A stretch of 64,000 bases of DNA from Saprospiraceae bacterium UBA7328 (GTDB taxonomy: Bacteria; Bacteroidota; Bacteroidia; Chitinophagales; Saprospiraceae). This document shows positions 17,309 to 27,400 of this stretch, in pieces; the stretch's first letter is position 1; each line of letters opens with the position of its first letter. The position numbers and the translations under genes are program-made. The notes under the pieces were generated by a model. That model was not told the DNA's origin, did no database searches, and saw nothing but the letters and a program-made list of their open reading frames with translations. The stretch lies in NCBI GenBank assembly GCA_002471345.1, contig DKPS01000114.1, positions 32,475 to 96,474 on the forward strand, read 5' to 3'.

Positions 17309-17330
17309 CCTCCTTTTTCACAAAAGGAGG
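17309..17330 (+). other. Strong hairpin after the DUF1501 gene
   Basis: CCTCCTTTT-TCAC-AAAAGGAGG, a perfect 9-bp stem with a 4-nt loop, with possible extension by TAGACC (17291) and GGTCTA (17330). There is no U-tract. It may weaken read-through from the DUF1501 gene or act in the leader of the next gene. Confidence 0.55.
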
Positions 17331-17424
17331 GTCTATTCCATGTAAATCATCTGACCATGTAGTATTCACTTTATGCACATTGATAAATGGGATCGATACT
17401 ACCATTTCTCTCTATTTACGAGTG

Positions 17425-19797
17425 TTAAGGGTAGTTTTACTTTTTATATTTCTTTGTTCATGCTACTCTTCCTTTTCTCAATGTGTGGGCACACCAGGTC
17501 AAGTATCATGGCACTATTGGGAAAACATATACGATCCATATGGATCAGCCTCTGAGATAACATTTCTTTATGAAGATGATACATACCCTGACGGCCCTGA
17601 TGTGGTAAGAACCTTAAACTCCGTTACGGCTCCATCAAATTATCAAAATTATTATGCTGCCATCACCAAAGGATTTATTTCAGTGCCTAATTCTGGACCT
17701 GTTACTTTTAATCTCACTGGGGATGATTATACTTTATTCTTTTTGAGTACTGATGCATCAAGAAATAATCTTGATACAGCCGCAACGGCTTTTGATTACA
17801 CAGGAAGTGAAGAATATAATAGATACCCTTCGCAAACTTCTTCTGCCATAAACATGGTAGCAGGGCAACAGTATTATTTTGAAATTCATCATAGAGAAAA
17901 TGGAGGAGGAGATCATGCCACACTGAGGTGGCAAAGACCTTATGTGACCGATTCTACTTGGACAGTAGTGTCTTCGCCATTTTTGACTGATGTCTGCGAT
18001 CCAGTCTGTCTTGCAAAAGGTACACCTTGTAATGATAATAATAGCAGCACTTTTGGTGATGTGGAAGATGGGAATTGTAATTGCCTCGGACAGCCGGATA
18101 CAACAGGACTATATGTTGGGAATAGGGGAGAACTAGATGTATATTTTTACGACAGTATGGGCGATGGAAATATTGATGAATTGATCATGCCTAATTTCCC
18201 TTCCATACCATCTAGAATGAGTGTTCAGAGAAATGGATTATTTGCCCAGTGGACCAATGATTATGACTACTATGCCTCTTTAATACAAGGATATTTTCTA
18301 GTGCCTGTGACAGGGAATTATGATTTCAATCTTACTGGTGCTCGAAATGTAGAGTTTCGGTTTAACTCTGCTGGCCCTGCACCATCACCCAATCAGACTA
18401 TATCTATAAGGTATGGATCAGATAGAGCAGAGCATGATAAAGACCTTTCACAAACTATTACAGGAGTATCTCTGACGGCTGGAACTTACTACTATTTTGA
18501 AACGGTACAAGCAGTAAGCACTTGGGGTGATTATCTTCATGTTTTCTGGAAAGTACCTGGTCATTCTGATAGTGAATGGCATTTTATGCCAGAGACCTAT
18601 CTCTTTGATTATACCAATGAATCTGCATGCCTTCCACAAGGAACAACTTGTGATGATATGGACCCCTTTACCGCAAATGATCAAGTCAATGCAAGTTGCG
18701 AATGTGTAGGTACTCCATGCACACCATTTGTCGATTGTGATGATCCTGGTGCAGAATATGTGAAAAATGACTATTGCGATATTTCTAATGAACTCGGAAA
18801 TAGAAGCGATGACGCATGGCTATCCTGTGATAAAAGAGATAACCCTTATCTCGCATTAAGAAATGGAACACATTGGATTCACTACGATTTGGGTGATTTG
18901 TATGTTCTTAAGACCACAAGAGTATGGAATTATAATGTAAGTGGTAACACCTCACAAGGGTTTCAAAATGTAAGTGTGGATTACTCCTCGGATGGCATAA
19001 ATTGGACAGAGCATTCTACTCCTACGTGGGGATTAGCTAATGGTGATAATACCTATACAGGTTTTGAAGGCCCAGATTTCGGAAGTGTCGCAGCGAGATA
19101 TGTAATGTTCAGCTCCACCGATAGTGGATCGTGTAGAGGTATTAGCAAGGTAGCCTTTACTGCAGAAGAATGTAAGGATAAAGGAAGTGCTTGTGATGAT
19201 GGTGATATGGCTACAGTTGGTGATCATTTTGATGAGGATTGCAATTGTATAGGTTATAGTCCCTCAGATATAGATTGTGGACAGGATACATTATATGTCA
19301 ATCAAGCTGATATTCCTGATAATACGTATCATGCCATGATGGCTCTGATGTCAGGTGGTACAGTGCTTAACTCATCAAATATTAATTATAAAGCTGGAGC
19401 TGAAATAGTACTTGGAGCAGGCTTTGAGGTGCAAACAGGAAGTACTCTATCTGCCGAAATTGAGGATTGTGTAAATCCATTGATTGCTATGGTTCCATCT
19501 AAGAAAATAAGTGAACATCTATCAGAAAAAATAAAGCAACCTGAGTCTTTAAGCGTATTTCCATTGACAGGTTCATCTATTCAAACAATAAGACTATATC
19601 TTCCTGAAGAAACAGATGTTAGGTTAGAAATTTTAGATATAAATAAAAATTTGATGATGCCTTTCACATCGCACCACTATCCAAATCATGGGGATCATTA
19701 TAAAAGGTTGGAAACTAAAAAATTAACATCGGGAATCTACTTATTGAAAATGACAACTGATCAAGGCGAATATTTAGAGAAAATAATAGTGACATAA
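17425..19797 (+). CDS. Large T9SS-exported PA14/discoidin-like protein
   Basis: The frame is open from 17257 (846 codons), but the first 56 codons are atypical and contain a strong hairpin. The signal peptide (LRVVLLFIFLCSCYSSFSQ) fits a GTG start at 17425; ATG 17269 is an alternative. Two PA14-like modules are seen (GFISVPNSGPVTFNLTGDD and GYFLVPVTGNYDFNLTGAR, each followed by AGQQYYFEIHHREN- or AGTYYYFETVQA-type strands), then an F5/8-type-C-like module, Cys-rich linkers of the CDDGDxxTVxDxxxxxCxC type, a 3-coathanger-stack segment (AGAEIVLGAGFEVQTGSTLSAEI) and a type A T9SS sorting domain ending EKIIVT. It is probably a cell-surface or secreted carbohydrate-binding protein. Confidence 0.85.
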   Translation, partial: LRVVLLFIFLCSCYSSFSQCVGTPGQVSWHYWENIYDPYGSASEITFLYEDDTYPDGPDVVRTLNSVTAPSNYQNYYAAITKGFISVPNSGPVTFNLTGDDYTLFFLSTDASRNNLDTAATAFDYTGSEEYNRYPSQTSSAINMVAGQQYYFEIHHRENGGGDHATLRWQRPYVTDSTWTVVSSPFLTDVCDPVCLAKGTPCNDNNSSTFGDVEDGNCNCLGQPDTTGLYVGNRGELDVYFYDSMGDGNIDELIMPNFPSIPSRMSVQRNGLFAQWTNDYDYYASLIQGYFLVPVTGNYDFNLTGARNVEFRFNSAGPAPSPNQTISIRYGSDRAEHDKDLSQTITGVSLTAGTYYYFETVQAVSTWGDYLHVFWKVPGHSDSEWHFMPETYLFDYTNESACLPQGTTCDDMDPFTANDQVNASCECVGTPCTPFVDCDDPGAEYVKNDYCDISNELGNRSDDAWLSCDKRDNPYLALRNGTHWIHYDLGDLYVLKTTRVWNYNVSGNTSQGFQNVSVDYSSDGINWTEHSTPTWGLANGDNTYTGFEGPDFGSVAARYVMFSSTDSGSCRGISKVAFTAEECKDKGSACDDGDMATVGDHFDEDCNCIGYSPSDIDCGQDTLYVNQADIPDNTYHAMMALMSGGTVLNSSNINYKAGAEIVLGAGFEVQTGSTLSAEIEDCVNPLIAMVPSKKISEHLSEKIKQPESLSVFPLTGSSIQTIRLYLPEETDVRLEILDINKNLMMPFTSHHYPNHGDHYKRLETKKLTSGIYLLKMTTDQGEYLEKIIVT

Positions 19798-19854
19798 TCA
19801 TAGAATCTCTCTTATAAGGATAGATAGAAGAATTAAGAAATAGAAAAGCAAATA

Positions 19855-20076
19855 ATGATTTCAGTTATCGATACTCAAACCAAGATAAGTCCAAGAGAAA
19901 AAGAAGTTTTATATCTAACAGCCTACGAGAACACCATTGGGATGATTGCCGATAAATTATTTATTAGTCATCATACAGTCATTTCACATCGTAAAAATTT
20001 ATTGCTAAAACTTGGAGCAAGAAATATGGCTGGATTGGTAAGACGAGGCTTCGAATTGGGCTATTTAGGAGAATAA
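19855..20076 (+). CDS. LuxR-type HTH-only protein, copy 1
   Basis: 73 residues consisting of little more than a LuxR/GerE helix-turn-helix: SPREKEVLYLTAYENTIGMIADKLFIS, then HHTVISHRKNLLLKLGARN. No receiver or sensor domain precedes it; the upstream stretch is non-coding. It is a close paralogue of the 74-residue protein at 24061-24285, and both share the C-terminal VRRGFELG. It lies 57 bp after the large T9SS gene and upstream of the CBM9-like gene. It probably binds DNA, with activity set by expression level or a partner; that is inference. Confidence 0.88.
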   Translation: MISVIDTQTKISPREKEVLYLTAYENTIGMIADKLFISHHTVISHRKNLLLKLGARNMAGLVRRGFELGYLGE

Positions 20077-20240
20077 TATTTAGAAGAGATTTTCAACATT
20101 ATTTCTTACCACGGAAGAGTCGTCAAGCAAATAGTTGCCTTAGATTTTACACCTAATCTTTAGGGTAAAGGAATTCAGTATCAATTTGTATTTATTTGTT
20201 TAGATCAATATTATTACATTGACAGTTACAAATCATACAG

Positions 20241-20933
20241 ATGAATTTTCTTTTCCAGATTGTTATTCTAATTATTTCTAGTCAAATAGTATTCACTCAA
20301 ACTGATTCATTATTTGTTGCCAAAACTTCAGATTTTGAAATCTCAGGGAAAGGAGATAATCCTAATTGGCAAAAAACGGAATGGGTACAGTTATTAGCTA
20401 AGGATGCTCAGAATGAAAAGCGTCTGACTTCTTCAAAAATTTTATATTCAGAAACAGGTATATACTTCCTCTTTTATTGTGAAGACAAAACGATAACATC
20501 TACATGCACAGCTGATTATAGCGATTTGTATGAGGAAGATGTCATAGAAATATTCTTATGGACATCAGAAGATTATCCATTTTACTTTGAATATGAACTA
20601 TCTCCTCATAATTATGAACTACCGATTTTTGTGCCAAATGTAGAAGGAGATTTTTTTGGTTGGAAACCATGGCATTATGAAGGAGACCGAAAAACTAGAC
20701 ATGCAACATTTATAGAGAATTCCAAAGATGGTGTCAAAGGGTGGAGCGGGGAATTTTTCATCCCCTATGCATTACTTAAACCAATGGCTAATGTGCCACC
20801 CAATACTGGTACAACTTGGCGGGCAAATATGTATCGTATAGATTATGATAAAGGGCCTTCGGCATGGACTTGGCAACCTGTAACCACAAATTTTCATGAA
20901 TATATGAGTTTTGGCTCCTTTGTATTTGAGTAA
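20241..20933 (+). CDS. CBM9-like secreted carbohydrate-binding protein
   Basis: 230 residues: an N-terminal signal peptide (FLFQIVILIISSQIVFTQ) followed by a single carbohydrate-binding family 9-like beta-sandwich domain. Supporting motifs are the opening FEISGKGDNPNWQKTEW, the strand ILYSETGIYFLFYCEDK, the DVIEIFLW core strand, GWSGEFFIPYALL and the closing TWRANMYRIDYDKG with EYMSFGSFVFE. No catalytic domain or sorting tail is attached, so it is probably periplasmic. Relatives occur near surface glycan-handling genes in Bacteroidota; the ligand is unknown. It stands alone between the two LuxR-HTH genes. Confidence 0.85.
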   Translation: MNFLFQIVILIISSQIVFTQTDSLFVAKTSDFEISGKGDNPNWQKTEWVQLLAKDAQNEKRLTSSKILYSETGIYFLFYCEDKTITSTCTADYSDLYEEDVIEIFLWTSEDYPFYFEYELSPHNYELPIFVPNVEGDFFGWKPWHYEGDRKTRHATFIENSKDGVKGWSGEFFIPYALLKPMANVPPNTGTTWRANMYRIDYDKGPSAWTWQPVTTNFHEYMSFGSFVFE

Positions 20934-20988
20934 GTAGAAAAGACATGTCTGGTGAGGATTTACGAAGGAAGCAGTAATAAAAAGTGGA

Positions 20989-21006
20989 AAATGTGATATC
21001 ACATTT
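20989..21006. promoter_or_regulatory. Perfect 18-bp palindrome
   Basis: AAATGTGATATCACATTT is exactly self-complementary and is embedded in a slightly longer imperfect palindrome (GGAA on the left, TTCC on the right). It lies 56 bp after the CBM9-like stop and about 125 bp before the metalloprotease start. It could be an operator or the stem of a terminator-like hairpin, though there is no loop of the usual size. Confidence 0.45.
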
Positions 21007-21131
21007 CCATTTTGATTAAAGTTGCTATCTATAAAAAATCAATAGTGAAGTATAAAAGAACATCAGGTTGATATAAACCCTAAGGTATCTCATTAATCAA
21101 TTTTTGAAATTGCAGTTATATACTAATTACA

Positions 21132-24005
21132 ATGAGAACATTGATCTTCCTTTTATCTTTTTTTCCCTTATTAACTTTAGCTCAAAACAATACATTTTGG
21201 TCAGAGATGGATGAATCCATAGCCAAATCCAATAAAGAAAGGTGGATTGTTCCTGATAAATATCGCTCTGTTTCATTATCACTAAAGCCATTTAAGTCTC
21301 TTTTGAACAGCGTCTCTAAAAGCAATGAAAATTTGGAATATGAGATTTTCATTCCAATGCCAGATGGAACCAATGAAAGATTTCTAATTTCAGCATCCAG
21401 AACTATGGCACCTGAGCTTGCCATTAAATTTCCAGAAATTCAAACCTTTAGCGGGAGTGGGGTAGATGATCCAAGTGCTCGAATTTATTTAGACATGACT
21501 CCGCAGGGTTTTCACGCGATGATTCTTTCGTCAAAAGGCACAGTATTTATTGACCCATATTATAAAGATGATTCTGAGCATTATGTATCTTATAAAAAGA
21601 GTAATTATAGTTATAAATCTCAATCTTCATGGGAGTGTAAATGCGGAGAATCTGCAATATTAGATGACATAAATGAGGATTTACCTGAAGTCATTAAAGG
21701 ACAAAACAAAAGCGTAGCTCCTGTGACATTAAAAACCTATAATCTTGCTGTAGCGGCACAAGCAGAATACACCATATTTCATGGAGGGACAGTAGCTTCA
21801 GGTCTTGCAGCTGTGGTAACAGCTATTAACAGAGTGACAGGTGTATACGAAACAGAATTAGCCGTGAGGTTGCAGCTTGTCGCTAATAATAACCTAATCA
21901 TATATACCAATACAGCTACCGATCCTTATCCTCAAAATAGTGACAATTCAATAAATCAAAATCAAGGGGCATTGGATGGAGCCATTGGAAATGCCAACTA
22001 TGACATAGGTCATGTCTTTAATACCAGTGGCGGTGGATTAGCAGGTCTAGGAGTGGTTTGTTCAAATTCGAAGGCAGATGGAATTACAGGTTTAGGGAGC
22101 CCCACAGGAGATCCTTTTTGGATAGACTTTGTTGCTCATGAAATAGGGCATCAGTTTGGAGGAGATCATACATTTAATGGTTCTAGTGGAAGTTGTAGTG
22201 GTGGAAACAGAAGTGGCAGTAGTGCATATGAACCTGGTAGTGGATCCACCATACAAGCTTATGCAGGTATATGTAGTCCTCAAAACCTTCAAAATAACAG
22301 TGATCCATATTTCCATTTTAGGAGTCTGCAACAAATGACAGCTCATGTCACTACAGGATCTGGAAAAAATTGTTTTACTGGTACTTCTACAGGTAACATG
22401 ACTCCAGTAGTTAACGCCAATTCTGAAAATATAAATGGCAAGTATATTCCAATTAGCACTCCTTTTGAACTTACTGGGTCAGCCACAGATGCGAATGGAG
22501 ATGCAATGACATATGCATGGGAACAATGGGATCTTGGACCTCAAGGAAATATAAGTGCATCTGCAGATGCCCCTATATTTCGAACTTTTACACCTGGAAG
22601 TTCACCGACTAGAACCTTCCCTCAAATCTCAAGAATACTAAACAATAATAATGTTGGAGCTTATGGAGAAGTACTTCCTACTATTAATAGAGACTTAAAT
22701 TTTAAATTCATCGCAAGAGATAATAAGACAGGAGGTGGTGGATATGATGATGATCAGATCACTCTAAATGTCACTAATGCTGCTGGGCCTTTCTTAGTTA
22801 ATACTCACAATTCTACTTCTTCGATTTCAGGTACAGTAGCTGTTGGCTGGGACGTCGCAAATACAACTGCCGCTCCTATAAGCTGTGTTGGGGTAGATAT
22901 TCTTTTTTCTTCTGATGGTGGATTGACATTTCCTACTGTACTAGCAAGTAACACTCCAAATGATGGAAGCCAAAATGTTACTCTTCCAAATATTAATACT
23001 ACAACGGCGAGAATAAAAGTCAAATGTAGTGACAATGTATTTTTCGACATCAATAATGCAAATCTTACAATATCAGCCGCTACAGATTGTGATATTACAC
23101 TTCTAGAAGCTTTGACTCAAAGTTCTTGTGAAAAAAACACGAATACGTATGATCAACAAATTAGAGTTACATACAATGATCCTCCAGCTACAGGTAATCT
23201 AGTAGTGAATGGTCAAACTTTCTCAATAACAGGTAGCCCACAAACTGTAAACCTTATAAACCTTGTGGCTGATGGTAATATCGTTAATGTGACAGCTGCC
23301 TTCTCGGATGATGAGGGATGTGGACTCCAATCCAATGGCCTATTCACGGCAGCTGAGCCTTGTAGCTTATGTATCATTTATAGTAGTAGTGACACTCCTA
23401 AATCAATTGTAGATAATGGTACAACTACCTCCATAATAAGCATAAATGGAACAGCAACTATAGATAAAGTGACTGTAAATAGTCTTGTAGGCGAGCATTC
23501 ATGGATAAATGACCTCAATTTTCAGTTAACAAGCCCAGAAGGAACAACTGTAGATATCATCAATAGAAGATGTGACGACCAGGACAACTTTGATTTAGCT
23601 TTAGATGATGCAGCTGGTAGCAACATTCCTTGTCCTTATAATAATGGGGGAACATTTAAATCTGATTCTCCGCTTTCAGCTTTTAAAGATGAAAACCCCA
23701 GTGGTAATTGGACTCTTACTATTGTGGATAATGTAAATCAAGACGTTGGACAGCTTAATTCATGGAGTCTTGAAATATGTATCAATGAAGCTGAAAAGGC
23801 CAAATGTACGGCAAATAACTATAATCTGACAAATGTCATAAGTACGGACACATTTGTAGCAGCAGAATATATCATTGCAAATGGAACTATTGGACCTGGT
23901 GGTTCATTTTTTCAAGCTAAAGATAGTATTGTTCTCGAGCCTAATTTTACAGTGCCCATTGGTGTTGCATTTGAAGCTCAAATCGAAGAATGCGAAACAC
24001 CCTAA
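21132..24005 (+). CDS. Reprolysin-like metalloprotease with P-domain
   Basis: 957 residues with a signal peptide (IFLLSFFPLLTLAQ). A propeptide-like region comes first, then a metzincin-type catalytic domain with the zinc motif HEIGHQFGGDH (residues 336-346, HExxHxxGxxH), diagnostic of reprolysin-like peptidases. Ig-like/cadherin-like repeats follow, then a proprotein-convertase P-domain (about 755-895; HSWINDLNFQLTSPEGT, NPSGNWTLTIVDN), and finally a 3-coathanger-stack segment (IVLEPNFTVPIGVAFEAQIEEC). It ends without a classic T9SS sorting tail, and the coathanger segment may serve as the terminal module. It is predicted to be a secreted protease. The second LuxR-HTH gene follows 55 bp downstream. 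Confidence 0.93.
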   Translation: MRTLIFLLSFFPLLTLAQNNTFWSEMDESIAKSNKERWIVPDKYRSVSLSLKPFKSLLNSVSKSNENLEYEIFIPMPDGTNERFLISASRTMAPELAIKFPEIQTFSGSGVDDPSARIYLDMTPQGFHAMILSSKGTVFIDPYYKDDSEHYVSYKKSNYSYKSQSSWECKCGESAILDDINEDLPEVIKGQNKSVAPVTLKTYNLAVAAQAEYTIFHGGTVASGLAAVVTAINRVTGVYETELAVRLQLVANNNLIIYTNTATDPYPQNSDNSINQNQGALDGAIGNANYDIGHVFNTSGGGLAGLGVVCSNSKADGITGLGSPTGDPFWIDFVAHEIGHQFGGDHTFNGSSGSCSGGNRSGSSAYEPGSGSTIQAYAGICSPQNLQNNSDPYFHFRSLQQMTAHVTTGSGKNCFTGTSTGNMTPVVNANSENINGKYIPISTPFELTGSATDANGDAMTYAWEQWDLGPQGNISASADAPIFRTFTPGSSPTRTFPQISRILNNNNVGAYGEVLPTINRDLNFKFIARDNKTGGGGYDDDQITLNVTNAAGPFLVNTHNSTSSISGTVAVGWDVANTTAAPISCVGVDILFSSDGGLTFPTVLASNTPNDGSQNVTLPNINTTTARIKVKCSDNVFFDINNANLTISAATDCDITLLEALTQSSCEKNTNTYDQQIRVTYNDPPATGNLVVNGQTFSITGSPQTVNLINLVADGNIVNVTAAFSDDEGCGLQSNGLFTAAEPCSLCIIYSSSDTPKSIVDNGTTTSIISINGTATIDKVTVNSLVGEHSWINDLNFQLTSPEGTTVDIINRRCDDQDNFDLALDDAAGSNIPCPYNNGGTFKSDSPLSAFKDENPSGNWTLTIVDNVNQDVGQLNSWSLEICINEAEKAKCTANNYNLTNVISTDTFVAAEYIIANGTIGPGGSFFQAKDSIVLEPNFTVPIGVAFEAQIEECETP

Positions 24006-24060
24006 TAACTACTGAGGAAAGTACATATATAAATTCAAATTTCACCTAGACCAAAAAATA

Positions 24061-24285
24061 ATGGGCATGGATATCGATTACAACAATTCAAATATTAGTT
24101 CTAGAGAACAAGAAGTTTTAAAACTTGTCGCATATGAATATACATCTGATATGATCGCTCAGGAACTCTTTATTAGCCCTCATACAGTTATGAGTCATAG
24201 GAAGAATTTACTCGAAAAGTTAGATGTGAAAAATGTAGCTGGAATGGTGAGGAGAGGATTTGAACTGGGTCTTCTAAGTTCGTGA
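24061..24285 (+). CDS. LuxR-type HTH-only protein, copy 2
   Basis: 74 residues, again only a LuxR-type DNA-binding domain (SSREQEVLKLVAYEYTSDMIA, then PHTVMSHRKNLLEKLDVKN, ending VRRGFELGLLSS). More than half its positions match the copy at 19855-20076. Both copies lie about 55 bp after a gene ending in a 3-coathanger-stack segment, so gene plus regulator appear to have been duplicated or retained as a unit. No phosphorylation domain is present. Confidence 0.88.
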   Translation: MGMDIDYNNSNISSREQEVLKLVAYEYTSDMIAQELFISPHTVMSHRKNLLEKLDVKNVAGMVRRGFELGLLSS

Positions 24286-24337
24286 TTTTCTTTTTCTCTA
24301 AATAGAATTGATACTCTTATCTCTCAAATCTTCTATT

Positions 24338-24366
24338 TAAGGTCGAATTCATATGAATGCCTTAAC
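24338..24366. promoter_or_regulatory. Nested inverted repeat upstream of the VPS10-like gene
   Basis: TTAAGG and CCTTAA flank the perfect 12-bp palindrome ATTCATATGAAT (24348-24359). It lies 52 bp after the LuxR-HTH stop and 36 bp before the start at 24403. It could be a terminator hairpin without a U-tract, or an operator for the neighbouring regulator. Confidence 0.4.
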
Positions 24367-24402
24367 TTTACTTATCTCAATGATACCTACAAAACGATAA
24401 GT

Positions 24403-27400
24403 ATGAAAAAAGCTATTCTCTTAACATTGATTTTGTCTATATGTTTTCTGATTTCTCTTAATGGGCAAAAAGAAAAAAGTACATCTACTGATGTAGATAT
24501 CAGTGGTCTAGAATGGAGAAACATTGGACCAGCCATTACCTCAGGAAGAATTTCTGATTTTGCTGTTAATCCAGACAATCCATTTGAATATTATGTTGCT
24601 GTTGCATCAGGAGGAGTGTGGAAGACGATTAATAATGGAGTAACATATACTCCTCTATTTGATAGTCAGAACTCTTATTCTATCGGGTGCATCACTATGG
24701 ATCCTAGTAATTCGAATGTGATTTGGGTAGGAACTGGAGAAAATAATGGTCAGAGATCTGTAGCTTATGGAGATGGAGTCTATAAGTCAGAAGATGGAGG
24801 AGCATCATGGAGTAATATGGGACTTATGGACTCAGAACATATTGGAAATATTGTCGTACATCCTGATAACTCTGATGTTGTATATGTAGCGGCTTTAGGA
24901 CCATTATGGAGCAAAGGTGGTGACAGAGGTTTGTACAAAACAACCGATGGGGGAAAGACATGGAAAGATGTACTGAAGGTGGATGTTCATACAGGGGTGA
25001 ATGAAGTAATCATGGATCCTAGAGACCCTAATATTCTATACGCTTCTACTTATCAAAGAAGAAGACATGTATTTACTTATGTAAGCAGTGGCCCTGGATC
25101 TGGTCTTCATAAAAGCACGGATGGGGGAGAGACCTGGAGTAAAATTCAGAAGGGCCTTCCTTCTACTGAATTGGGAAGGATCGGATTGAGCATGTCACCT
25201 GCAGATCCAGAAATTATTTATGCCATAGTGGAAGCTGCAAATGGGAAAGGAGGCTTTTTCAAATCCACAAATAGAGGGGCTAGCTGGAAAAAACAAAGTG
25301 GACATTCAACAAGTGGAAATTATTATCAAGAAATAATAGCTGACCCCGTAGATCCCCATACAGTATATTCTATGGATACCTGGATGCAAGTGACACATGA
25401 TGGAGGTAAAACTTTTAAAAATGTAGGAGAGGATACAAAGCATGTAGATAATCATTGTATTTGGATCAATCCTCAAAATAATAGCCACCTTCTAGTAGGG
25501 TGTGATGGAGGTATCTATGAAACTTTTGATAAAGGAAAACATTGGGACTTTAAACAGAATTTACCAATCACTCAGTTTTATAAAGTAGCAGTAGATAACG
25601 ATAAACCATTTTACAATATATATGGAGGAACTCAGGATAATTTCAGTATGGGTGGGCCTTCCAGAGTAATCACTGATCATGGTATTACTAATCAAGATTG
25701 GTATATGACACATGGTGGTGACGGTTTTGAAAGTCAAGTCGATCCTTTTAATCCAGACATTGTATATGCTCAATCTCAATATGGTGTACTGGTAAGGTAT
25801 GATAGAAAAAGTGGAGAAGAATTAGGTATCCAACCTAAGCCTCGAAAAGACGAAGATCTGTATAGATGGAATTGGGATGCGCCATTAGCTGTAAGCCCCC
25901 ATAAAAAAGGTAGGCTATATTTTGCAGCAAATAAACTTTTTAGAAGTGATGATTACGGACACAGCTGGGATGTCCTAGGGGAAGATCTTACTCGACAATT
26001 AGACCGTAATAAACTTAAGGTGTATGATCGGGTAGTGAGCATAGATGCAGTAGCAAAAAATGGATCCACTTCGCAATATGGAACCATTGTCGCACTTTCA
26101 GAATCACCTCTAGATGAAAATACAATCGCTATAGGTACTGATGATGGATTGATTCAAATTACTGAAGATGGAGGCCAATCTTGGCGTAAAGCCAATGATA
26201 TATCCGGAGCTCCAAGACAGTCATATATAAATAGTGTATACTGCTCTCAACATGATCCTAATGTAATATATGCAATCGTGAATCATCATAAATTTGGAGA
26301 TTTTAAGCCCTATGTATTTAAGTCAAGAGATAAAGGAAGGAGTTGGATAAATATCGGTTCTGACTTGCCTCAAAGAGGAAGTGCATATACTATTGAAGAA
26401 GATCATGTTGATTCTGATTTGATATTCTGTGGTACTGAGTTTGGAGCATTTACATCTATGAATGGCGGTAAGGATTGGCAGAAATTAGGTAGCGGATTAC
26501 CTACTATCGCAGTAAGAGATATTGCTATTCATAGAGGCGAAGAGGATATTATTTTGGCGACTTTTGGTAGAGGTTTTTACATTTTGGATGATTATACTTC
26601 ATTGAGAAATGTTGAATTAAATCAGACAGCTACTATTTATCCAATTAGAGAGGCATTGATGTGGGAAAAGAGTACTCCTCTTGGTCTTCCAGGAAAGGCA
26701 TTTCAAGGAGATCGATATTATTCAGCGGACAATCTAGGACCTGAGGCAATTATCACATATTTCTACAATGATGAATTCAAATCACTGAAAGATAAAAGAC
26801 AGAAAAAGGAAAAAGAATTAGTCAAAAAGGGAAGTAATACTCCTTACCCAAGTTATGATGAATTAAAAGCAGAAGTTGAAGAGAAAGCTCCTCAGCTTGT
26901 ATTTACAATAAAGAACGAGGATGGTGTAGTGGTAAAAAAGATAATTAAAAAATCAAGTAAAGGGCTTAAGAGGATACATTGGAATATGAGATATACACTG
27001 AAAGACCCTGTAAATCTGCGAAAGCCATCTTTTTATAATCCTTTTGCGGGCCAACGTCAAGGTTCATTAGTATCACCTGGTTTGTATACTATAGAAATGT
27101 CAGTTATGAAAAATGGAACATCAGAGAAGTTAGTTGACCCTGTTTCATTCAGTGTTAAGACTCTGAATAATACTGTTCTGCCAGCTTCTGATAGAGAAGC
27201 AAAAGTGTCCTTTCAAAGAGATGTGGCTGCCCTTTCAGCAGAAATGCAAAGCACGAGAAGAATGTTGTCTGAAATTAATGACAAAGTAAAATTCATAAAA
27301 GAAGCAATCAAATTAGCGGAGACACCTATGGATGAAATGAGTGAGGCAGTGGTTAGACTAGAGACTAAGTTAAGAGATGCTAATGTTATGATGAATGGAG

